In this document: in pieces, positions 49,001 through 58,689 of the stretch | Layout: each line of letters starts with the position of its first letter | How positions within the stretch are numbered: position 1 is the first letter of the stretch | Assembly: GCA_013076295.1 (NCBI GenBank) | Contig: RQOL01000828.1 | Location: 3,841,219 to 3,905,218, forward strand | From: Sanderia malayensis | Taxonomy: Eukaryota; Cnidaria; Scyphozoa; Semaeostomeae; Pelagiidae | Direction of reading: 5' to 3' | Length of the DNA: 64,000 nucleotides | Notes under the pieces: generated by a model | What the model saw: the letters and a program-made list of their open reading frames with translations, nothing else | Database searches by the model: none | Told to the model about the DNA's origin: nothing | Translations under genes and position numbers: made by a program

Positions 49001-51537
49001 GGAAAATTAAAGGATAGATGTCGAGTTAGTTGAGGCAATAGTTTAATTCTGAGGCTATAACAATGGCTGAGGTAGATTAATTCGTATGTATACAAATAAA
49101 TCTACTATGCAGGTGCCAAGGATGAAGTAGTGATGTTGGGAAGTGAGAAATGCGAGAAAGTTTAAGGATGAATTGATGAAAAAGGAGGGTTACGTTTTAC
49201 TCTCCAGCAAGCCTAATGGCTCTACAGCTATTCAGATTTAGAATTATCCCTCCATTAAGCGCTCCGGGCCTTTATAAATCCAGGCAACTATCACAGGAGG
49301 TTTATTCGAGTGGGCGTCTATTCACGGGGAGCGTTTAATCGAGAAAAGACGGCACTTACACGTAAGGCCTTGAATCTGAATGTCGTTTCAAATGAGAAGA
49401 AAGTTGACTGCTGTTCGGGAATGTTTTCTCACAGAAACGACAAGCGAATGGGCGTTGACCAGTGTGACCACTTCTAATGTGATTCTCAAGTACAGTTTTA
49501 TGAAGAAATGTTTTGGGACACAGTGGACACTTGAATGGCTTTATGCCCTTGTGTTTTTGTTCATGAAGTCTCAGGTTTCCAGCTGACGAATATTTCTTGC
49601 CACATTGGTCGCATTTATGCATCTTCTCACCTATAAGATAACGTGACAGCATGACTTTGATAGCTGTGAACATTGTGTGATTAACAGAAGAATCACTGAA
49701 CTAAGAAGGATGGAACCCCATTATAATGTTTCCTATAGCTTATAGAGAGAGTAAATAACAGAAATAGAAAAAAAGTTATAAAAGTAGAAAATCAGTGGTA
49801 GAGGCAGAAAATTTGTGGTAAAAACGCAAAATGTAATTGGTTATAGTATTACCCGTATGCCGCCACATGTGATGTTTTAATTCCTTCCTGGTTGAGAATG
49901 ATTTCGGACACTGTGTGCATTTGAATGATTTGTTGCAAAGATGAAGCTCAGTGCGATGTTTTGACAGCTCAAAGAAATGCTTAAAGCTATCTCCGCAATA
50001 TGTGCATAGGTGAGGATAATTCTCCGTGTGTCTTCTTCTATGGTGCATGAATTTGCTTTTCGATTTGAAGGGAATGTGACAGACATCACATTGATATGGA
50101 TATTTGGCTGTGTCGATGTAGTTGCCTTCTGAAAAACAAAACAGAAACTGTCACAGTGACTACAGTAACTAATACAATGGTATCTAGGATGCTTTTAGCA
50201 TACATCCCAGAAGGTACATGGATTGAAAAAGCATCTGAGGACCTTGCAGTATCTAAAGGTGGTCAGAATGTGCAGTAGCATATAAGCACTCCTGGTAAAC
50301 CAAATCAATGCAACATTAAAATATAAATCAGCAAATAATATAAGAGATAAAGCTATTATCCTATAACATAATTATGATAAAATTATGATATGAGATAAAG
50401 CTGGCAATAGGGCTACAAAAATGAGTTTGCTACATTCAACTCAAAACAATGAGCTTCACACCATGTTCTTGATAGCCATGAGGCTCTAACTAGCATTCAA
50501 CAAGCATTCACCATATTATTCTTTTACATTACACAATTTTTCATCCCTTACCAGCTTTAAGTACTTCTATTGTATGAGACTTTTAGATAAACTCTTTGCA
50601 GAATACCTGAGACTGTATCATCTTGTTCAATTGGTTGATGAAGCTCTTGAGTATTGGTCTGGTTGGCCGTTGGTTCAGAGTCCTTGTTTACGTTTGATTC
50701 AAAGTTTGAGTTGACTGTGATATCTTCTGTTGCTTTCTCGACTGATGGCTGATTCACCAATGGCAGGTTACTTGTTGTTAATATGTTTGGTGGAAAAGAA
50801 TGCAGAGAATTGAAAGAATCTCTGATCTGTGGAGTTGTTCTGGGAGCAGCTGGGGTATTGAAAGGTGGGAAGGAGTTAATTGTCTGCTGAAGAATATTGG
50901 GTAGAAATTGGTTGAAGAGCTCCACTGCTGGTTGAGTGAGTGGAATTGAAGGTGTGATTGCTTGGTTACTGTTAAACGAAGGATTCCCAGGTGCGAGAAG
51001 TTGATCTGCTGGTGCAATGGACTGCCTTTGAGGTGGAAAACTATAAAATCCACCAACATTTGATGTTGCAAATTGATCTGAAAGAGGAATAAAGAACTAA
51101 AGAAATAAGGAAGGAACTGAAAGAGAGACCATGAGTTTCTAATTTAAAGGAATCAGTAATACCTTGAATAATCAGGTCGTATTCATCTTTGTCAAGAAGA
51201 GTTGCATCTGATGTTATTATCTTTTGGATGGAACCTTCTCTTAACTTCACACCAATTACATTTCCAGAACAATTTGCTTCTGAACCATAAATCAGCTTTA
51301 ATAAGCCCAGTGACACCCCCTTTTCGGCTGTTAAAACTGCCTGGTTGCCACGATACAAGGTAATCTGTGAAAATATGAAATTGGTAAACAGCAAAATCTG
51401 TCTCAATGTCAGATAAAAACAACGTGCTTTTAACCATACGAGTTCACTCTAAGTTAATAGATCTCAGAACTTACTTCATTAGTAGTAGCAACAATGTCCA
51501 GTCGACCAAGGTTTGGCCAAGATGGAAAAAGAGACAT
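46055..51537 (-). CDS. Large C2H2 zinc-finger protein (14 fingers)
   Basis: A 1233-aa probable DNA-binding nuclear protein. Seven exons: 51475-51537, 51163-51364, 50607-51077, 49853-50128, 49360-49630, 48588-48937 and 46055-48123, all phases continuous. Residues 1-88 hold an unrecognised conserved-looking N-terminal block (RLDIVATTNEITLYRGNQAV). Residues 89-245 are a Gln/Pro/Asn-rich spacer. Nine C2H2 fingers lie at about 250-520 (for example YQCDVCHIPF, HKCDQCGKKY, YVCEVCGKAF, YKCHMCPKTF), joined partly by TGEK-like linkers. Three more follow at about 548-650 (LPCPVC, VKCQYC, NICEYC) and two at about 828-900 (VPCTLC, SKCQFC). Between and after these are low-complexity repeats: four copies of an EKHATETD 12-mer (about 752-801) and about six copies of an SLKSDG-type 10-mer (about 968-1030). 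No KRAB, BTB or SET domain was seen, so no orthologue is named. Confidence 0.88.
48327..48496. mobile_element. 170-bp pogo/Tigger-like MITE with TA duplication
   Basis: Starts cagtcagctctgtctaaatc and ends in the inverted counterpart ...gatttgactg, with TA on both sides (48325-48326 and 48497-48498). The interior is rich in ttcgaa/tcgaac, as at ends of Tigger elements. It lies in the last intron of the zinc-finger gene. The fragment at 9070-9187 is the same family in inverted orientation. Confidence 0.85.
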
Positions 51538-51976
51538 TTTTCAGATCAATTCAATATATCCAACAGTCGTATCATTTTGGTCACTTTTAAGCTTGTTGCA
51601 CTTGTTTTTGTGACAAGAACGCTACATCGAATCAATTTCGAGATTGAAAACGAATCTCATACTGATTCGTATGAAAGATCGTCCTGCGCAGTGGCCTATA
51701 TATGCTACTGCGCATACACGCCACCTTTAGGCCACAGTAACCCTAACCATAACCCTAACCCAACATGGTCTCTTCCTAGATATGAACATAATGACCATAT
51801 GCACTCTGCAATCAGATATGAACGTTGTGTTCATATTTGGTTTATGTTGTAAGTACTGTTGTTAGTTGTGTTTCTGTAATACACATCGCATGCGCAATCC
51901 AAACCAAGTTCTTATCCTTTCTCATTTATTCTCTTTTTCTCTCAATAATTGATCACAACTCACACTATTTTCTACG
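51538..51976. promoter_or_regulatory. Bidirectional promoter of zinc-finger and NYN-like genes, containing a satellite copy
   Basis: Two start codons diverge 439 bases apart. Within this gap, at about 51667-51840, lies one complete copy of the satellite core found in the 58.7-61.2 kb array, so the promoter region has been invaded by that repeat. No TATA box can be assigned. Confidence 0.55.
51667..51840 (+). repeat. Isolated satellite monomer with telomere-like tail
   Basis: Reads gatcgtcctgcgcagtggcc, tatatatgctactgcgcata, cacgccacctttaggccac, then agtaaccctaaccataaccc. This matches the core of the 58.7-61.2 kb array almost exactly. It is followed by a segment (gaacataatgaccatatgc ... aacgttgtgttcatat) whose reverse complement sits at the left border of that array (58695-58755). 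Confidence 0.9.
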
Positions 51977-52327
51977 ATGGAGCCAAATGCAACTGTTTTT
52001 TGGGATTATGAGAATAATCTCGGTAAGTTACTTAGTAGTTAAAGTTTATTTAAATCTAATTTCTGACAACTTTTGTTAACATATTGAACGAAATCACCAA
52101 GGAACTTTTTACAATTTTTTATCACTTTTAGGCCCACAATTCTACCTACATTCTGTTACCTGTATTCTGTTATTCTGATAGTGTAGTGGCACATATTAGT
52201 TAACTTGATCTCTGTTTTGTAATACAGAAAGCATTCTTTTTTAAGCAGTAAGTCAGCTTTTTATTGCTTTCAGATTTGGAAGTCCCAACCAACGGCGAAA
52301 AAAGCCAAAAATCTTTTCAAGTTATAG
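51977..52327 (+). CDS. Possible NYN-domain protein, first two exons only
   Basis: Exon 51977-52022 starts MEPNATVFWDYENN and ends in a strong donor (GTAAGT). Exon 52274-52327 continues DLEVPTNGEKSQKSFQVI with matching phase and ends at a GTATCT donor. The VFWDYEN motif is the start of NYN/PIN-like nuclease domains (as in MARF1-type proteins), where the first Asp binds metal. Later exons were not identified with confidence. A candidate at 53560-53669 has good splice borders (cccag and GTAAGT) and a compatible phase but no recognisable content. RNA cleavage is thus only a suggestion. Confidence 0.4.
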
Positions 52328-52366
52328 GTATCTTCTTTCTGTTATAGTATCATCAGTTTCTCATTC

Positions 52367-52648
52367 TCAGTCTTCTTTTTCTTCTGTTTCTTCTCCTTTA
52401 TCTATCACATATTTAAGACCTTCTGCTTCTTCTTGTGTAATTTCATCAAAGTCTTCCATTTCTTCACTTTCAACCACTGGTTTATCTTCTGCTGCTATTT
52501 CTTCAAAACCTTCAGTTTCCTTACTAACAACATTTGTCTCTTCTTCTATTATCACTTTCTCGCCATCTGGTGCTTCTTCTACATCACTTCTCGTAGTGAA
52601 GAACGGAAATGCATATGTAGTTAAAGATGGAAAAGCATATCCAATCAC
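52367..52648 (-). other. Acidic open frame of uncertain status
   Basis: A 93-codon minus-strand frame, about one third Glu, with repeated EE/ED runs after a hydrophobic start (MIGYAFPSLTTYAFPFFTT). On the other strand it is a cttctt-rich low-complexity stretch, which can produce such a frame by chance. No splice context or homologue is evident. Confidence 0.2.
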
Positions 52649-52699
52649 ATTACTTTAAGTATAATATTGGATTCGATGTTTTATACTCAAGTCTAGAAT

Positions 52700-55390
52700 C
52701 TGTAAATTATTTTAATTTGTTGATTGTTATGTTATTGCCATATGATCCAATTAATAACAATTTGTAACGATTACTCTTTTACTGATAATCATGTACATTT
52801 TCTGTCTGTATTTTTTCAAGTGAAACGTTTTGTTTTTCATATTCTATTGATGTCGTAAACGGTTAAGTTTTAACAGTTGGTCAAGCTTGTCTGTTCTTAA
52901 ATGAAATTTATGGTTTTTTTATTTGTTTTCAATTTTGATTTACCAGATGAACATTATTTTGTGATTGCAAAAACTTTGTGATTTTTCTGGTTTCTCTGGT
53001 TTTCTTACATCAACATTAATTTTCAGATGGTTTGCTTAGCTGCTTTTTTCTTTTGTCGCGCTATTGATTTTCATTGCTTTTTGAAATTAAAATGACCCAA
53101 ATACCTTCTTTTTCTTAAAACTGATTCAACTGGAGATGTGAGTGTGAGCATTGAATATCATGTTAATAAGGATTCAGGATAGGAGTGACATTAGGTATGA
53201 TAGAGACAATAACAGTTCAAGATACAGCAGCACCATAACCAAAATTTTCCAAATTAATTTTGTTTAAGGAAAAGGGTATCCTTAATTGTTTCCTTCTTGT
53301 TTTCACTCTGTTCCCAGGAGAGACACGGGATTACTCGAGATTTCCCGCCGCAACTGATGTAACTTGTAAGTACACTGTAGCGTAAACAATATATCCAGGT
53401 TGCGTGTGCGACTGTATATATACGTTTCGGGCTTGGGTCAAGCCCGAAACGTTGTTTCAAACTTTCAAAGTGACTGTTTTTTTATCTATACACTGTAGCG
53501 TAGTACATATTATTTCTGTTTGATAAATTTTGTTTGCCCACGAGTGATCTGAATCCCAGCTGCCAACCGGAGAATAAAATCATCATTGAAGAGATTGAAA
53601 TCAAAGACGAAAAACAAAGATGGATCAAGTCTGCATTGGCGAACATTTTTGATGTTGCGAAGACACTCTGTAAGTTTGTTTTTCACTTGTTTGTTTCAAA
53701 ACCACTCTTGTCAAGACTTTTGCAAGAAATGTCAGATATACTATTGGTAGTGGTCTATTTTAATGGGTGACATCAACAAATTTTGTTTCATTTAATGGCA
53801 ATGAGCTACATCTCAAGTTTATACCAAAAATTACAAGTTGGAAATCAATTTTAACAAGAAACAAATTTTTCGTGCTCACAGTTGCGTGTGTCATAAGCAG
53901 TGCCGCATTTACCCATGGGCCAACTGGGCCAAACCACCTCTCTGAAATGTTGGCTTTTTAGCAAGTCTGTAATTTTTCTTTATGAATTGGACGAAAGAGG
54001 GATACGTAATATATTAGAACAAATAATTCAACCAGTGTAACTTCACTAAATGGTATAATTTCAATACCACAACGGGACATCGGGAAACGCACGGTGTGCA
54101 ACTTTGCATAAAACCAAGGGCCCCCAAACAATTGGGCCCACCCCAGAGGGGGACCCGCAAAATTTTGTGGGCATTTTCTGGGGTGTAAGCTGTAATCATC
54201 CCGGTACTTAAAATAGAACTTACTAGAAATCTTCTATTTAACTATTTAACTTGACTTATATCTTAATAATTGTTTTGTTGATTTTAGTTAGCGTTGTTTT
54301 AAACATTCCTACATCACACTCCGAATGTTATTCAAAGTGATTCCACCTATTTCCATTAAGAAATAGCTTTTATGATGCGTGAATGCAGGTAGAGTACTAA
54401 AGACAAAATCCCTTAGGAACATCTCACAATGGAATAACTTTATCACTACAAATAACTGAAAATAACATATTGTGCTTTGTTCAATTTTTGGTTTTGTTTC
54501 TGGTAACAACTAGCAAAAATTTGAAGCTGAACGCTCAAAGCATATTTGCCAACCATGCTATTTCTAGGTCATTATTAAATGCGAAACTTTAATTTGTAGC
54601 TACCACAATTCGGTCAAAGCAAATCCGAAAATAAAAACTTGCCTTTTGACAATCAAAACGGTACAATTTTGACAATCAAAACGCGCACCTTATTCCAGAA
54701 AACATCGATTAGTTGGATGCGACTCATAACATGTCAGTTTTGTTATCGTGCACCTTCTGCCTCATTTTTTCCGTTTTTAAAAAATTTCTTACGTCAACGT
54801 GTGAAAATGATTTTCAAACCTTCGTTTTTGTTGGGAACTCGATTTATAAAACCATTAATGTAAACTTGATTCCCAAAGACATGGAAAGTATCTCCTCACC
54901 CACCACAATTTGTATACAGTTTTTTTATAAGACTATTGGCTTTCAGCATATCTCCCGCAATTTTTTTTATTCATCAGCAATCACTTATTGGAAAGACTAT
55001 GCGCGACATTTTCTAAAGATCTAAAATATTATGAATTTAAGCAAAAAAGCGGCAACAAATTGTAATGAATAGGCAAATAGAACTGACTCACCAATTTTCA
55101 ATTTGGAAGTGAAAATAGATTCTTCTTTATAATTATTCACAATTAGCAATGTGAACAGACCCCAACGACGCCTCACGGCTTTTATGCTCACAATGATAGA
55201 AATGAATCATTTTTCAATGAATTATTGTGAATAACTTCATGCACGAATTCACATATAGTTTCACTATAGTCATATCCACAAAATGATTAGGCGTCATGAA
55301 CGTTACCGCTTGCGATAGCTTCGTTTGTCAAACAAAATGTTACTCAAATAATTTCTAATAACAATCAAAATATGAAAATAAAAAGTTAAC
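52700..55390. other. Gene-poor AT-rich stretch
   Basis: Possible introns of the NYN-like gene. It contains the short perfect inverted repeat at 53422-53452. Open frames here have AT-driven composition and no motifs. Confidence 0.4.
53422..53452. repeat. Perfect 14-bp inverted repeat with 3-base loop
   Basis: acgtttcgggcttg (53422-53435) and caagcccgaaacgt (53439-53452) pair perfectly around ggt. It is more GC-rich than its surroundings. Confidence 0.85.
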
Positions 55391-55395
55391 GAGGC

Positions 55396-55540
55396 TTATA
55401 TTTTAACTTCACCTTCATCAACGTCTTTTTCACCATGCTGATTGTAAAAATACAACTTACTAGCTCCCACTTTTCCAAAATTATAACTTGTAAATGGAAG
55501 TTTTCTTTCGCCTTCTGAATGAGACTTCACTTCATCCATC
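55396..55540 (-). CDS. Possible terminal exon or 47-aa small ORF, unidentified
   Basis: A minus-strand segment after an acceptor (gtgcctacatag) reads MDEVKSHSEGERKLPFTSYN, then FGKVGASKLYFYNQHGEKD and an acidic end before TAA. Its composition is more protein-like than the surrounding AT-rich DNA. Its phase does not join the exons found further upstream on this strand, so it may be a separate small gene, an alternative last exon or chance. Confidence 0.3.
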
Positions 55541-55808
55541 CTATGTAGGCACATTCAGTATAGATATTCTAAAATTAAAGCTTGGGGCAAGTTGGTCTGA
55601 GAGCAAATTGGCTTAATACCATTTCAAAAGACAAATTTTTGTTTTTGCCCCCCCCCCTACAGATTGTTATTTGAGGCATACATTTCATCTTCACCATATT
55701 CATAATGATGATAATAATCATCATCATTGTCATCATCCTCCACTCGAAAATTTTCAATGGCATGGCTGCATTAAAAAACACAGCAACATCGGACAATTTT
55801 ATTTTGTA

Positions 55809-56195
55809 CTAGCCCTGGTACCCGTCGATGCCGGGTTGAGATTTCGGTGAGTGTTCTGCGAATGTTCGGCGAATGGCGAACTGTGTACTTTGAATGAATA
55901 TCAACTTTTTTGAACTGGTGATTTATTTGACGTCACAGTAGATTTGAGAAATCGAAAATTCCGTCACATTTTATTTCAACTACCCGTTACTTTTCTGGTT
56001 TTACTCTTTTAATTCTAAACGTTTTGTAAAACATTTTTCGCTGAGGACACTCCCAGATAAATTCCGGTTACATAGATACCTTTCATTTTGCGATCTGTGG
56101 AGTGGTTCTTGAGCTATAAGCGGACATAGCCACAAACATACATACATACATACATACATACATACATACAAACAGTTCTGTTTTATATATATAGA
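55809..56195 (-). mobile_element. Non-autonomous Helitron-like element, 387 bp
   Basis: Read on the minus strand it begins TCTATATATATAAAACAG and ends ...CCAGGGCTAG, inserted between A and T, as Helitrons do (5' TC, 3' CTAG, no target duplication). About 10 bases before the end lies a short hairpin, acccg-gcatcga-cgggt. Near the 5' end it contains a (TATG)n run (56140-56170 on the plus strand as catacata). No helicase or Rep coding is present. Confidence 0.75.
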
Positions 56196-56302
56196 TTTTT
56201 CCATTGCTTCGTACTTCAGTGCTTTTATACCACGCCAGTGATCCACTGTAAATATTGTTTTAGGTTATATATAATAACATGACGACTTAAAAGCACTTGC
56301 AC

Positions 56303-58490
56303 TTACTGGATCTTTAGTAAATCTGTATGAAGTTGAACCAAAAGCAGAGTCTTTTCCACCACTCTCTATTTCTAACAAAGAAAAAGTTAAGCCAACATAA
56401 GCACGAATTGCATTAATAAGCAAGATATCTACAGAGTAAAACACGAAATTATGATGTTAATCTTGAATTCTATTGTCAATTTTTACAATTTTCAATTCTG
56501 CCACTTTCACTTTTTTTTTATACAACTTACATTTCTTCAGTGCACAAGAGAGCTCTTCCCTACATCGTTTTACCTTACCAGCACGTGCTTATCAACAATG
56601 GTCTTTTTTGGGAATGCGGGGACATTGTCTTCTAAAAGATCTAAAATGTCACAGTAAGAGAACATTACAATGGAAATTACCAAAAGAAAAGTAAATACAC
56701 AAACTTAATTTAAATCAATCATTGAAACGAACCATCCTCATTATTCCAGGGAAGTTTGCCACAAATGACGTCTCTATAAATAACTTCAAAGGCGGTATTG
56801 CATTGCTTTGCTTGCCAGCTTCGTTCTGGTTTTATATTTTTCAATCCCGTTTCAAAGCAATCTTGCTTGAAAACATTGATTTCCTCAGTTTTACTCTCTT
56901 TCTTGACGTATCTGAAAAATACGATAGCTTCCAGAATGTCTAACTATCTAAAGAACTGAAAACATCACCTAGGTGCGCGATGAGATTTACTGACCGGCTT
57001 ACCGAGTTTAGCGGGCAATTTCGCTGCTCGATTGATTAATTACAAGTGAAGAATCATTGTTCTGTGCAATTCAAGATATATTCATATATTGGCTTCAGCT
57101 CATTTTTCAGTGAGCATTCTTTGTAGGAAAGATACTGATGATGCAAGCGAGCATTATCATTCATTTTCTGCAAAGCTAATCGTATTTGTAAATTTTATCA
57201 AAAATACAAACAAGTGTTCTTATACGGTTTTGTATTCTTGCAGATAATGGTCGGATCTGCAAAAATTCAAAACCAAATAAGAACACAGGTATACAAATAT
57301 TTTAATCATAGCATTGACTGCAGGCAATGCTCAAAATTATTAGAAGCAGAATTAATAAAGCAAAGTTACTTACCAACTTCTCAACTACTGTAAACCTACT
57401 TCCTATTTGTTGGAAATAGCCATTAAGCGAACACTGTCTCTTCAGAAAAGCTAATTTTGAATGAAGTTTACTGTCACATTCAGTGCAAAGAAGCTTAAGG
57501 CACCACATGCACCGAATACTTGCATCAAGAATATTGCAGTTCCTGCAATTAGCAGCATTTATCTGGGATGCAATCACTAGTCAAACATATTGTGTTGGAA
57601 TAAGCTTTCTCTGATATGAGGCCAATTTTCATTCAATGCTTTTTTTCTCATTTGCCACTGTGATTTTTTTAAAGAAGGAAACTCTGTTCCCAACTTTTAC
57701 AGTTCTATGATGAGCTGTCCATGCTTCCATGAACAGTGTGAGACAGGAATATTGTAACACTAGACATCAAGCCCAAACACTAGACATCAAGACACAATAA
57801 AATGCCACATCAATGATTTGCCATGAATACTGTGACATGTAATTGTGCATTGAGCTTGATGTTGCTGCGAGAAATTCACTTGATATCAGAAAGAATAGCT
57901 GGGTAGTCTATTAATGTTTGTACTTATTTGCAGTATGAGAATAAAAAAACTCAACTTTGTGTTACTCATAGTTTCATGTTCAATGCAATCTTCAATGCGA
58001 AATTTAACAAATTAAACCAATATAAAAAAGGTATTATAAAGCATGTATTTGCCTGTAGAGGGGATATCCAATGTGCTTCTGGGCACTTTATCAAAACTAT
58101 CACTATAATTTGCTGCAAATTATAGTAATTATAGCAGGCTCTGATGCAAATTATTTGCATCAGAGCCTGCTTTAAAATGTCAAAACACATTTATCACTCA
58201 ATTAAAATTGAAGAGATTTTGTTTCCTATTATTTATTAGGTTCTTATTAGAAATTAAATTAGGTGTAATTATACCATTAGATTCTTTTATCCCAGTAACC
58301 TTTCCACGTTTGTAAACCTTTGCTCTTGCAGGATTTTCCCATTGTAATGCCCAGTTTCTCTATTAACCTCAATGAATTTATGGGATTTCTTCTTTTCAGT
58401 TCTTCGTATCGTTTTTTGTGCAGGAGGTAAAGCATTATTTGCCCATTAATCCAGGTCTTGGAAAGAACCAGATTGCTTGAGCTTCTTCAT
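56303..58490 (-). CDS. Unidentified gene with B-box-like cysteine motif, possibly a pseudogene
   Basis: A phase-consistent chain on the minus strand: 58318-58490, 57374-57542, 57136-57167, 56733-56911, 56579-56640 and 56303-56365. The second segment encodes NCNILDASIRCMWCLKLLCT, then ECDSKLHSKLAFLKRQC. That is a C-x2-C-x8-C-x2-C-x4-C-x2-C-x4-H arrangement, like a B-box zinc finger. The first segment starts MKKLKQSGSFQDLD and then meets an in-frame TAA at codon 15 (58446-58448) before continuing as an open, basic stretch (LPPAQKTIRRTEKKKSHKF). So either the first exon begins elsewhere or the gene is broken. The last segments are short and hydrophobic-charged without motifs. The Helitron-like element lies downstream of the stop at 56303. 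Exon choice is uncertain; function unknown. Confidence 0.35.
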
Positions 58491-58689
58491 GGATGTTCTA
58501 TTATTTAAATGCGAATCTTATAATTTACAACTCTACATAAAAATCATTCAATACTGCCTACAATAAAATGTACATTTTGCAACTAGGCCAATCGCCGCCA
58601 TTACAAAAACAACAGAAGAAGAAGAATCTGTGCGTGCAACCACCCAACATACTATGTACTTCATGTAAAAAGGGCACTCTATAACACGT

